From positions 16,510,140 through 16,574,139 of the forward strand of contig CP154954.1 of NCBI GenBank assembly GCA_039621445.1: a stretch of 64,000 bases of DNA, in the 5' to 3' direction. The position numbers and the translations under genes are program-made. The DNA is from Euglena gracilis (lineage: Eukaryota; Euglenida; Euglenophyceae; Euglenales). The notes under the pieces are model-generated. The model was not told the origin of the DNA. It searched no databases and was given only the letters and a program-made list of their open reading frames with translations. Shown one piece after another: positions 1-10,608 of this stretch. Each line of letters starts with the position of its first letter. Position 1 is the stretch's first letter.

Positions 1-3000
1 AAGTGGGTCTGCCAGACCCCCTCCACCGGGGTGGGGTGGGATGGGTGAGGGGAGACCCCCTGCCACCGGTCTTTAAGAAATCCCCGATAGAAAAAAAAAT
101 GAGAGTCCCCTGGAATACACAGAGTCCCCTGGAATACGTGAAGGGAAGCGTTACTATTTCGTGAGGGACGCATTCTGCTGTGCGGTTGTGGGGCAATAAG
201 TTTTGTTTCCGTCTGCCGTTCTGTGGCAAAATTGGTTACCCAAGCCTCCTTGGAGCCTGCGCGGAGCCTGGTAACCTGAGCCTCTGCAGAGGCTCATCAA
301 AAAAAAAATCAACTTCAGAATCCCCAGACAATCTGTTGAAATGCAACAGATTTTTTGTGTAAATACCAGGAGAAAAAAGCTCCGAGGTATATGCAAAGCT
401 CCGAGCAGATACGCAAAATAAGAAAAGTATGGAAAATATGTAACTTTCATTGGCGGAATGGTAAATTATTTAAAAACCTTCCCTTTAATACTTTTTTTGA
501 TTTATGCCAGAATATTGCAAGTTGTGCAACCTCTGTTTGTAATAAAGCTGGTTTGAAAACGTGCCTAAAAGTGCGGGGATTGCAAATTCTTTTAGGACCT
601 GGGGGGTCAGCACTTGGGGCGGGCCACAATTGCAGGGAGGGGAAAACCGCAACATGGACCCTCAAAAAACGCGATGCAAATAAATGAAAAATAAACGTGA
701 AAAATGCAAAAAAAAACGATAATTGTATGTAAAAATTTTTGCAGAGCTCCGGAGCTACGGAGCTCCCCCCGAAATGCAAAACGCCTTCCCCCCCTGCACA
801 TTTGAAAACGAGGATTGGGTGGCCAACGTTGGGGCGCCTAACTTACATTCGCTATTCTCGGCGGGTCATATCCAAAAATAGGGTCAAATTCAAATGGCCC
901 CGAGCAAGATTGCACTTTGAGGTCAGAGACGTATAGGGACGTCAAGTTTGCAAATGCAAATAACCAATTGACAATTCTCCGGACAACCCTGTTTTTTTTT
1001 TGCGACAACCTTAGAAGCAGAAAATGAAGACCTTTTCTGTATTTAAATCCCAGCCCCAAATGCTTTCAACCGAATTCTTATTCACGATTAAAACTTGAAC
1101 GTCTTATAACTGGTTGTGAATGCCAAAATTTGGCAAACTCGACAGAAAAACTTCTGGAAATTTGTGAGATACACCAAAATATTTGCAACGTGAGTACGGG
1201 TGAGGGAGTCAGTACGTTCTTTAAAGACCGGGGAGGGGAGTCCCCTGAAGCATCCACTCTCCCCCCTGGGGTTCAACATTCGAAAATACCTGGATCCCGC
1301 TCAAAAAAAATATAGGGTGGACATTGGGGGGGGGTTAACCCAAACCCGAACCAACACCCAAACATTAATACCTATCTCCAACAACAACCCATAATAAGCA
1401 ATAAATGTGCAAAATTGTGAATGTTTCAATCAGTTTTTTGGGAGGCAATCCGCCTGGAGGTGTACGTGGTCTCACCACATTCTGCACAAAGGGCCACTCA
1501 CTTTGAAGCTCAGTAAGCCTGCCTCACCACACTGTCTGCCCAACGTCGAAGACGCCTGGCCAATGTCACTGTTTTGGTGCTGTCATCGTCGGTCAAACAT
1601 GAAGGCAGCACCTTGCAGGCCACAGGCAGCTGTAGCAAACACCAGGGGGGGGGGGTGGGAGAGGTTTGGTTTTGGGGTGCCGCCGAGGGCGAGGGGAAGA
1701 TAATGTGGGGCCAGCCACGCCAACAAACCGTCGTCCCAGTTGCCCAGGCCAGGTGACTGGCATGGATTAGCCACCTACCCCTTGGGAGGATGGGGTTTGG
1801 ACTGACCCCCTGTAAACTTTCTGGGCCAATCTTTTTTGGCACCTTGGCAGTATCCAAAAAACATTCATGGATCTATTCAATGCGCTTTGGAAAAGTAATT
1901 TGGTGTCAAATGGCTTCTATTTCAGAGGACAACAAAAAATTACAGCATTTCGGGTTATTGGTGTCCATCAGACTTTTTGGAGGAAACATTTTGTCAAAAA
2001 AAAGAAACTGCTGTGAAAAGCCAGTAGGGAGAATCTGTCCTGTTTGGTGGGATCTCTGGGTATCCTGTGGGGTTTGATGCAGGTGATGGTGTCTGAGAAA
2101 GTTTGGGTCACTGGAACCCCCCCCCCCAAGACTGAGGTGCACTCAGGGTCAATACAGTCGGGCCGGAAAGAGATTTTGACAATTCATTTGGGGGGGGGGG
2201 GCGTCAATGTCCCCGAGGAGTTGCGGAGGTCCCCAGAAACAACCTCACATTGATTTTTCCACGGACACTATCAGCATCTGCCTGGTGGCGTGGACGACCG
2301 ATCCACCTTCTCCTTTCCTTCAAAAAAAAACTGACCTGCTGATTTTGCACAATTCTGATGAGAGGCATACCCCCCCTTCAACTTTGCGACGGAAACAAAC
2401 CCAAGGTATCGCAAGGCCCCACTAGTGCCTGATACTAAATGCCTGACCTTGCTGCGGTGTCCTGACTACCGTGTAGACACAGTGGTGCCCTGATTTACAT
2501 TGGTGTGAAATAACAAGTGTGGCCCACACTGTCCATCGGATGGGGAGAGGCCAAAGGCAAATAATCGCAGAAGGGAGCCAACATTGCTGCCCAGAATCCC
2601 GGAAAGGGAAATTTCCCCTGCGGATTCGAGGAGTGGCTGGGGTTCTCAGCAAGACCGGCTGTCCTGGCACGGTGGACAGGCCACGCGTGGCACAGGGCGG
2701 GGCGCTAATGGGTCAAAAAAAAAGCCAATACTGGTGGGGGGGGGGCAAGAGAGACAGAACCACATGGGTTGGCACAGTGGCAGCACAGGGTTGGCTTGTC
2801 TCATATTCATATGCAAAATTTGCAATTTGCCACCCTGGTGCCTGTGCATTGCCTTTCAGGGTTTCTCCTGTTTCCGTGCTGGCCGAGGCCAAAATGTATC
2901 CGTGATTTTCCGTGATTTTCCGTCTATTTCCTTTTTATTTTTTTTTAAAAAGTCAAAAATCATATTCCATATCAAATCATATCCCTCTGCCTCATCCATG

Positions 3001-3780
3001 AATTTCCGTGAATTTTTGCGATTTCTGTAAAAATGGCCTCCCGCCTTTTTCCGTGATCCTCCATGAATTTCAATTAATTTCCTTTTCAGGAAGTGGAAGG
3101 ATCCCTATGCTTTTACGCCGTTGAAAAACGATTCTCTTCGTTTCACATCATCACCAAGAAGGAAAAATTACTTTTCCAATTACAAATAAATCACATCACC
3201 AGAAAACTTAAAACAGAAAACTTAAAAAAGCATGGGGGTAGGTCGGTGCGAAAAAGAATTAGCTCTCTCCAAAAAAAACTACTTAATTCTGAGGACATTC
3301 GGAGGAATCGTTTCTGATTGAAGCGAGCAATTCTTCTGCTTGAGCAGTGTTCAGTGGTGGTCCTGCCCCCCGGCATGCCAACTGTAGGTTGCATGCTGGT
3401 CCGCCTGCATGGAGGCAAAAAAAGAACAGCGCACGAACGTAGAAATTTAACATCACAAGTATTAGCAAAACCTTTTTCAAAATTGCTGAAGGGTTGGGGA
3501 AAGACTTCAGAACGGGTGGCTGATGTTTCTTTGGGTGAACATCTGGAAAAGAATTTTGATTTTCGCCGAAATAATGGTGACACCACTTTTCAGAATACAT
3601 TGTTCAGAGTTTCATCAGAGAATGCATCGTCCATTCATTACAATACATCGTCCAGAATCAAATATTTCATATCTGAAGAATTAAAGCAGACAACAAAACG
3701 TCATTCCTTTCCCCGTCCAGCCTCACCCCTGTGAATGGAACCCGAAAGAGCAAATCCAGGAAAACCAAGCGCTGTCTCCA
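1..3780. other. Gene-poor stretch, no gene seen
   Basis: No reading frame here has coding character or a motif I recognise. The sequence mixes AT-rich blocks with many runs of 8-12 G or C (for example near 1647, 2111 and 2190). Around 2905-3080 a short phrase close to TTTCCGTGATTTTCC recurs several times without forming a clear array. Confidence 0.6.
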
Positions 3781-3788
3781 GTCCAGAC

Positions 3789-4099
3789 CAGGGCGGTCCT
3801 TAAGCAAATAAAAAAAAAAAACTCCGCTGTCCCAGCACACTCAATAAAAATATACAGGAAAATGGGCAAAGAAATTTGGCATTATTCGGTGAAAACAGGT
3901 CGACACCAGGGAAAAAAACTGGTTCTTGGCATCCTTGGACCATCGCCCATCCACCCAAATCATCAAAGAATGTGTTTTTTGGACTTTTTAATTTTGGACC
4001 CCGTTCAAGTCCCAGTCCGGCCCTTGGTCGGCACTTTGGCCGAAAGGGGGGCGGTCCTTAAGGAAAAAAAAAATTTTCTGTCCCTTAAAGACCGCCCTG
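3789..4099. mobile_element. hAT-like MITE, 311 bp, with exact 8-bp target duplication
   Basis: The left end starts CAGGGCGGTCCTTAAG and the right end finishes CTTAAAGACCGCCCTG, giving terminal inverted repeats of about 13 bp. The 8-bp word GTCCAGAC lies immediately outside both ends (3781-3788 and 4100-4107). An 8-bp duplication with ends beginning CAGGG is typical of the hAT superfamily. There is no transposase inside, so it is a non-autonomous copy. The same end sequence recurs at 17560 and at 18712-18934. Confidence 0.85.
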
Positions 4100-4374
4100 G
4101 TCCAGACAAGGGGACAGTTGGTGCAGCAAAAGTATTGAAACCACCGCGGGTGCGGTGCCATTCACACAAGGGGGGGGGATTTCGGGCCAGGAAACAGCAT
4201 TTTGCAATCCGGCGAAGCAACCCTGCCGTCTTCTCTCTCTGCTTGTGGTGTGAGTTGACCAATTCAAAATTGGCCAAGGGGCCAAACGGTGCGACTGTGT
4301 GTGTGGTGACTGCAGGCGAGAGGGCTGCGAAGTGCCCGCTAGGCAGGAACAGACATTCATTTAGTGTGGTTCAC

Positions 4375-4515
4375 ATAAGTCGTGTGAACCACAAATTTTT
4401 TTTGGTGTCCACAGGTGTACCACAAAAAAAATTTTGGTGTCCACAGGTGAACCACAAAATATTTTTTGGTGTCCACATGTGAACCACAAAAAAAATTTGG
4501 TGTCCACAAAAATTT
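4375..4515 (+). repeat. Left subterminal array of the Mutator-like element
   Basis: About four units of 30-33 bp, each pairing GTGAACCACA with TTGGTGTCCACA around an A/T run. Each unit is itself a quasi-palindrome because GGTGTCCACA is close to the reverse complement of TGTGAACC. The same units occur at 5566-5690 near the other end. Confidence 0.8.
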
Positions 4516-5565
4516 TTGTTGCGCCAGAACTTGATTGAGGATGGAAAAAAAATTCAATTCTCATGTGTTGTGACAGTGCGAGTCCTGTATTGAATAGTTG
4601 GCATCGCAAGCACATTCCCTTTTTTTCAGCACCTGAAACCTTTGGATGCTGCCAAATTGATGGCAAACCGAACACCACATTCCAATGTTTGGATCATAAT
4701 TCAACCAATCTCAGTTATTTTGACATGCGGGTCGAAACTTATGCCCATATTCTTTTCGATATGGGAAAAGAGGTTTTGTTTTTCTTTGGAGAAGGTCAGC
4801 CTCCAGATCCCTAGCTGAAATTCACCGTTTGAAAATTCACCAGGGCCGGACCCCCTCCACCCCCCCCTCTGCCGAACCCAACGGTGAACTTCACGGCGAA
4901 CCCACCAGTGAAGTTCATCACAAGAATGGTCAAAAACTTAAGAATTCAACTTTCATTGAACTTTTGGGCTATTTTTGCTTTTGGATATCGCTACTGTCTC
5001 GCCGCCCTTCGGGCAGCAAAACATGGGAGGTTAGGCAGTACGGGGGGGGCGGCTGTGGACTTCACCGGTGAATGGAGGTTCGGCACGTCTGACGAGGACC
5101 CTCGGCAACCAGGGGGGGGGTCCCATTTTGCCGTGCCGAGGGGGTCAGTCCCCCAGGGGGGGGGTCCACCGTGGCGGACAGCCGGAATTTCCCAAAGGAT
5201 TCCATACCAAATTCATTGGTATGGTTCGGCATGCCGTGCCGAGGGGCTTGGCTGACCAGGGGGGTCCCCATTTTTCCATGCCGAGGGGGTCCGACCACCA
5301 GGGGGGGGGGGGTGGCTGCCGAACTTCCAATGTTCACCAGGGGGGGGGGGGTACTTTCGGCGGTGTAGTTCACCGGTGAAGTTCACCGATAAACTTCATT
5401 GTTTTTGATGGTGGGGGTGAATTTTTGATGGGTTAATTAATTGCTCCTTTTCCTCTCAAAATGGTGCGAACGCTGTTGGGCAAACATGTTCAAAGAAGAT
5501 TGCTTCACCGCTGTTGAGGAGAAAGGTAACAATACAAATGTCAGCAGGCGGTGGGAAATTTTCTT

Positions 5566-5690
5566 GGTGTCCACATGTGAACCGCAAAAAATTTTTTGGT
5601 GTCCACAGGTGAACCACAAAAAAATTTTTGGTGTCCATACGTGAACCACAAAAATTTTTGGTGTCCACAGTGAACCACAAAATGGCAACC
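5566..5690 (+). repeat. Right subterminal array of the Mutator-like element
   Basis: Four units of the same 30-bp phrase as at 4375-4515. They have the same orientation on the plus strand, although the terminal repeats themselves are inverted. The quasi-palindromic unit makes orientation ambiguous. Confidence 0.8.
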
Positions 5691-5727
5691 TTGGTGTACC
5701 ACACTAAATGAATGTCTGGGCAGGAAC

Positions 5728-8700
5728 CCCACGCCAGTTAATCCTAACCAGGCCACTGAAGCCTGGGTTTGGCTGCGCAGGGCAGGCTCCAGACCGTAGG
5801 GCAGGGAGATGCTTGACCCGGGTTTGGGGGGGAGGGGGTGGTGTTGGGTGCCGGGCAATCCGGACTGGGCCAATGAACTTGGAGCAGAGGTTTTTTTAAG
5901 ACCGGGGGGAGGGGGGTCCCCCGCGCCCACCCACCCCCTGGCCCCCCCCCGGGGGGGGGGTTCGGAGCCACTCAAAAATTGCGGGAAATTCCAAAAATAG
6001 CACCTTTTCAAAAACTCTCGGCGCCTTCGGCACCGAAAAGTATATCCCACTCCCCCCTAGGGACCCGGGGGGGGGGGGGTGGGGGGGCTCAGCCGGACCC
6101 ACCCACCCTACCCCTCCCGGGGGTCCACGACAAAAAAAACCCCTGACCTGGAGGAAGTTGGAAGTTCAGTGCCAAAATGTGCACATTTTCTGAGTGGTGC
6201 TGTAGCAAACCCGTCAGTGTGCCTAATGTGGTGCCCAGGAGCCTGATTCTCACAAACCAAGGGGTGGGGAGCGGAATTCTGGGTGCTATCCAAGGAGGCA
6301 CCCCCCCCCTCGGTTGCACCTTCTCCCCCTTGAACTTGACACGCCAAAATACGGGTGAAATGCGGCCAATAAGGCGCCAGTGTATGAATGCTTGCGTAAT
6401 AAATTTGGCTGGAGGAACATCTAGTTGTCCAGATTTTCAGCAGTCATTTTTCTGCCTCACGTTAATGTCCTGACATTTTCAGTTCGAACGAAAACAATGG
6501 ATTAAAAAAAATTCGCCAAAACAGAAACCACCACTTCAGCACAGGGGAGAGAACAATGGGATAAAAAAAATAATTCCTGCAGACAGAAGCCACCACTTCA
6601 GCATGAGAGAGGGTGACAAACGAGTCAGTCGCTCAGAGATTTTTAAAAAAAATCATCACATCGGTCAGCCACCTCCCTCACATGAAAATAACCAGTTGGG
6701 AAAATACACTCTGGGGTGGGTCACCTCGCAGACAGCCTGAGGAAGCCTCAGCAAGCTGGAAAGCGTTGGGAGAGGATCTCACGCCATCCTTTCCTGCCCC
6801 TTGGTTCCATCTTTACCCAGCCTCCCCACTCCGGAAAATGTCCCCAGACAAATCAGCAAGCATCGATGTAGGAGGCAGGTCAGCAAATACGGAATGGGGG
6901 GAGGGGTGGGGCTGGGTGACAGGGAAAAAAAGTCAAAAAAAATTCGACCGCCGGCAGACAGAAAATCCGACAACGCAATTTTTCGCAAGTTTGGGATAAG
7001 CTTGAAAGCAATGTTCAGAGTTTTTTTCAACTCAGGAATCTGCTTCTTCAAGAAAAAAGTGAAAATTTTCAAACAATCGTTGGGAGACAAGGTGCGGGGA
7101 GAGAGGAGGACAGGTGCCCCCAATGAAGACAGGTTGGCGAATATGGAGGGAAGAGAACAGGCTCCCTGGGGGGGATTCCAACCTCAGGGTCTTTCAAAGG
7201 AACTTCATTGAATTTTGACCTCGACATGTTGGCCAGTACCTGGGGACCTGGCAGTTTCGCTGGTGGGCTGCTGACAGGTTCTCGGTCATGACAGCTTACT
7301 GAGAGGGGGGTGACGGCCAATTCTTCGACCCATTTCTGGAAACGTCTTTCTGCAACCAAGCTCCAAAACTTTGGAAATTCTGCATCATGCCCTTGCTGCA
7401 ACTTTACACCTTCCAGCCAGAATGGGTTGGAAAAACCTCACGGACATTTTTTTCCAGCCTCTGCAAACCGCCACTAACCAGAGCACCACCACCACCCCCA
7501 TTTCCAAGTCAGGTCTGGTTGCAAGGAAGGAGAGCGCTCAAAAGGCATGTTAGGTTGCCCACCAATCGCACTCTGTTCTCTGGGAGAGAAAACATATAAC
7601 AGGGCCATGACAGGCATCATATGCACGTGAATGAGCCGCGCGTCGGAGAGGGGTTGGACATTGCACAGCAGCTCTCCACTGGACCAGGCGTAAGCTACAT
7701 CCCCACAGGGAAAAATTAGGGGGAAAGATGGGAAATAATTCCAAGCTCCTTTTTACCAAACTCTGGGGGGAGGATGCCTAGCAGGCTTCTGTTTACCAAC
7801 TCTGGTGAAGGGGGGGGGGTTCGTCCTGTAATAAAAAAAAAGCGCTTACCTGTACCGGTGGGGGAGGTCAGGACCACCTAGCCAATTTTATTGCAGAACT
7901 ACTTAACCCAGGCGCTGTCGGAGCAGCAGTATAATGTAGACATATCAAAATACCTGACCTTGCTTGAGCTGGGATGGCGTCAACTTCTGCCTCAACGCTG
8001 GTGTGTCGGCGTCTATTTTCTGTTGCTGTGTTGTGTATTGCCTCTTCACTGACGAATGACCCTTCCAAGATTTTTGAAGGAAGCTTGCACCTTCCCCCAG
8101 GGAGCTGGGAGCCATGGCAGGGGGTGGGCGATTTTGACGGTGTCACGATTTGGACCTTACACTGGCATGGATTCTGTGTCTGTTGCAGGAGGATCAAAAG
8201 AGCTCATGCATAGTGTGTGGATGAAGAGCAAGAAAAAAACAACTTTCTGTTTGATTGGCCTCACAATTACGGGATGTGATCAGAACAGCGACGGGTTTCT
8301 TCTTCCGCTAAAAGTCGGGTTGAACAGACTGACTATTCATTTGCAACTGAACCACTGCGGAAATGCACCATCCTTTGAAACCTAGCACGTGTACTCCACC
8401 ACTGTTCTGTCAACAGAAAATGCCCGAGCTTCTGTTGTTAAAATCATTCTTTGGGTTGTAATGAGCAGATTTTTTCCACGCATCCTGAGTAATTGTCCCG
8501 TTATGCAAATTAAGCTGAGATGGTGCCAAATCGAACGCTCTTATTCTGTTGTGCCGGCAAAAGTTCTCTGATGCGATAAAATCCATGTTCCTTTGCGCAA
8601 TTGCACAAAAGAACATAGCACAAACATTCCAAGAGTTGCTGCTGCGGGATGCCCCTGTACCGTACAGTGCGCCACCGCGACTGCCCTACAGGTTGCCAAC

Positions 8701-8780
8701 ACAAAAAACATACCCCCCCCTGACAGCACAAAAAACATACCCCCCATCTGGTGAGTAAAGCTATCAGCAGCAATGCGGCC
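5728..8780. other. No gene seen
   Basis: Contains long G/C runs (5900-5960, 6069-6082) and no credible coding sequence on either strand. Nothing recognisable was found. Confidence 0.55.
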
Positions 8781-8813
8781 AATCAAGCGCTGGATTTGCC
8801 GCGAATGCAACCG

Positions 8814-9824
8814 TCATGCAAAAGGGCGGGGTATGGGAAGGTCAGTAGCGGGTTTGTCCACCGCGAGCCGCAATGACAGCCGGCATGCAGTTAGGCATGC
8901 TGTCATAAAATGCTTTGACCTGTTCGGGGGAGATTTCTGCGAAGGCAGCTTGCAAAGCCAACCACACTGGTCTTTGCCCGCAAACGCATGCCCACGCAAC
9001 TTGTGCAGCACCATGGGCCACAAATGTTCAATGGGGTTAAGGTCTGGCGACTGTGGTGGCCAAACCCCTCCGTTGAAGCGCAGCACTCGCTTACACCTCA
9101 TCCACGCTGTGGTACTCCGCGCACGGTGGGGAGAAGCCCCGTCCTGCTGGAAGCGGTAGCCCGCAGTCCTGCACAATGGATTGTGAATATGTCGAATATT
9201 GGCGTACAAACACCAGGCGTTTCCGCTTGTTCACCGAGGACAGTAATGGCTTCCTTGCTGCGGTTTGGCAGCACAAGCCCGCCTTCCGTAGGATTGTACG
9301 GATGAATTCTGGAGATGGTTTTGGCGGTATCTGAAATTCACACAAAAAAAGCATGTGCATAACGATTGACAAACACGCCTTAACCACTGCCCCTGCTGGG
9401 CGGGCTAACAATGCGGTGCTAACTCGGAGGAAATGCTCGTCGGCGATTTGTTTGCAACTCCAAAAAGGGTTTTTCATTGCCATTTTTAATATACCCCTTC
9501 GAAACCTGTGGGAATTTCGGAAGGGAATATAATTTATAGCAAACGTTGCACACCGTGCTGAATATTTCTTTGCCTTTTGCTGATTGGATCCCGATCCAAC
9601 TTTGCGATCAAGCGTGCAACGTTCTTTGAATCTGGATGCCATACCCGGGATAAGTGGCTGGTGTGAATTGTGTACAAGCTGGGTATATACCTTGCACTGT
9701 AGCTTTGGAGATTTTCTCGTGATTTTGCAATCTTATTGAGCGACCAGGGTGGAACAAAAGAGAGATACGTCTCCACGCGCTTGCGCAAAGCCGCTCTGTC
9801 GGCAGTGCTCAGTTTTGGGGGCAT
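8814..9824 (-). pseudogene. Tc1/mariner-type transposase, broken
   Basis: The minus strand encodes pieces of a Tc1-type transposase in three frames. The N-terminal piece (9824 to about 9534) resembles the DNA-binding region. The middle piece (about 9470-9215) contains NPFWSCKQIA and a stretch ending RKPLLSSVNKRKRLVFVRQY, as in Tc1 proteins. The C-terminal piece (about 9160-9040) has FQQDGASPHRA and PPQSPDLNPIEHLW, which surround the last two catalytic acidic positions. The segment expected between RLVFVRQY and FQQDG, which should carry the first catalytic Asp, is missing, and the frame changes there. The copy is therefore dead. An assembly gap lies just upstream of the start. I did not identify terminal repeats. 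Confidence 0.85.
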
Positions 9825-9839
9825 GAGAGCAACTGGGGA

Positions 9840-9852
9840 NNNNNNNNNNNNN
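9840..9852. other. Assembly gap (13 N)
   Basis: A run of 13 undetermined bases lies just upstream of the Tc1-type remnant. Sequence on the two sides may not be truly adjacent. Confidence 0.98.
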
Positions 9853-10026
9853 TTCATGGAGGGGACACCCACACCAACGAAACAACGGTGCGATCATTCG
9901 GACCCGGCGTGCAGCCCTGGTCTGAAACATAAAAAGACATACCTGAATTTCTTTGCAAAAAGCAGTTTCAGGCAAGCACCGAAAGTGTTTTAGAAGAGGG
10001 GGGGGGACGCTTGCTTCTCCGCAGCC

Positions 10027-10608
10027 CAGGGCAGAACGGGAAGGCCTGGTGGGGGGGGGTCGACCCCCCCACCCACCACAGCATTTTCACCGATTTCAGG
10101 AAAACGGGGATATTAGCCGGAAAAATCTTTGAATTTTTTCTGAAAAATGAACCCAAAACACATGATTTTTTGATGGAAACCCACATTTTTTCACAAAAAA
10201 ATCTCAAAAATTTCAGGGTTAAAAATTGGTAGTTTTTAGGAGGGGGGTGAAAAAAACGAAGGTCAAAAAAAGTGGACAAATTTTGGCACAGTCAAATTTT
10301 ACTGACATTTTTTCTCGTTGAAATTTTTTGGACTTTCGAAGGCATTTTTTGCTTCAAAAACCTCTCAAAATCAACATTTTTGAGAAAATGTTGAATTTTT
10401 GGAAGGTGTGAAAAAATGGGGTTTTGGGGGGTTTTGGGGGGGGGACCCCCTATATGGGTCCCAAAATGGGTCAAAAAAACACCCGGCGCCGGAAAATCTT
10501 TTTCGGGTCCAAAAATTGGTGCTCCCGGAAATACGGGAAGAGGTGGGGGGGAACGACCCCCCCCCCACCCACCACCCTGGCTGTTCGGCCGATTCCCGTT
10601 CTGCCCTG
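10027..10608. mobile_element. hAT-like MITE, 582 bp, with exact 8-bp target duplication
   Basis: The left end reads CAGGGCAGAACGGGAA, and the right end is its exact reverse complement, a 16-bp perfect terminal repeat. CCGCAGCC flanks both ends (10019-10026 and 10609-10616). There is no coding sequence, and the interior is AT-rich with a G-run at each side. A shorter relative with the same ends lies at 60235-60358. Confidence 0.85.

Larger units (their letters stand above)
4351..5717. mobile_element. Mutator-like non-autonomous element, 1.37 kb
   Basis: Both ends carry the inverted word AGACATTCATTTAGTGTGGT. It is followed by a subterminal array of roughly 30-bp units containing GGTGTCCACAGGTGAACC. 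The flanks share GGCAGGAAC (4342-4350 and 5719-5727), a 9-bp duplication, or 10 bp with one mismatch. A duplication of that size fits Mutator-like elements. The interior (about 4525-5560) has no gene. It holds G-runs and short ACCGGTGAAGTTCACC-type dyads. No transposase is present. Confidence 0.75.

Noticed and set aside
9091-9642. Intact Tc1-type transposase
   Set aside because: The three pieces lie in different frames, and the segment with the first catalytic Asp is missing.
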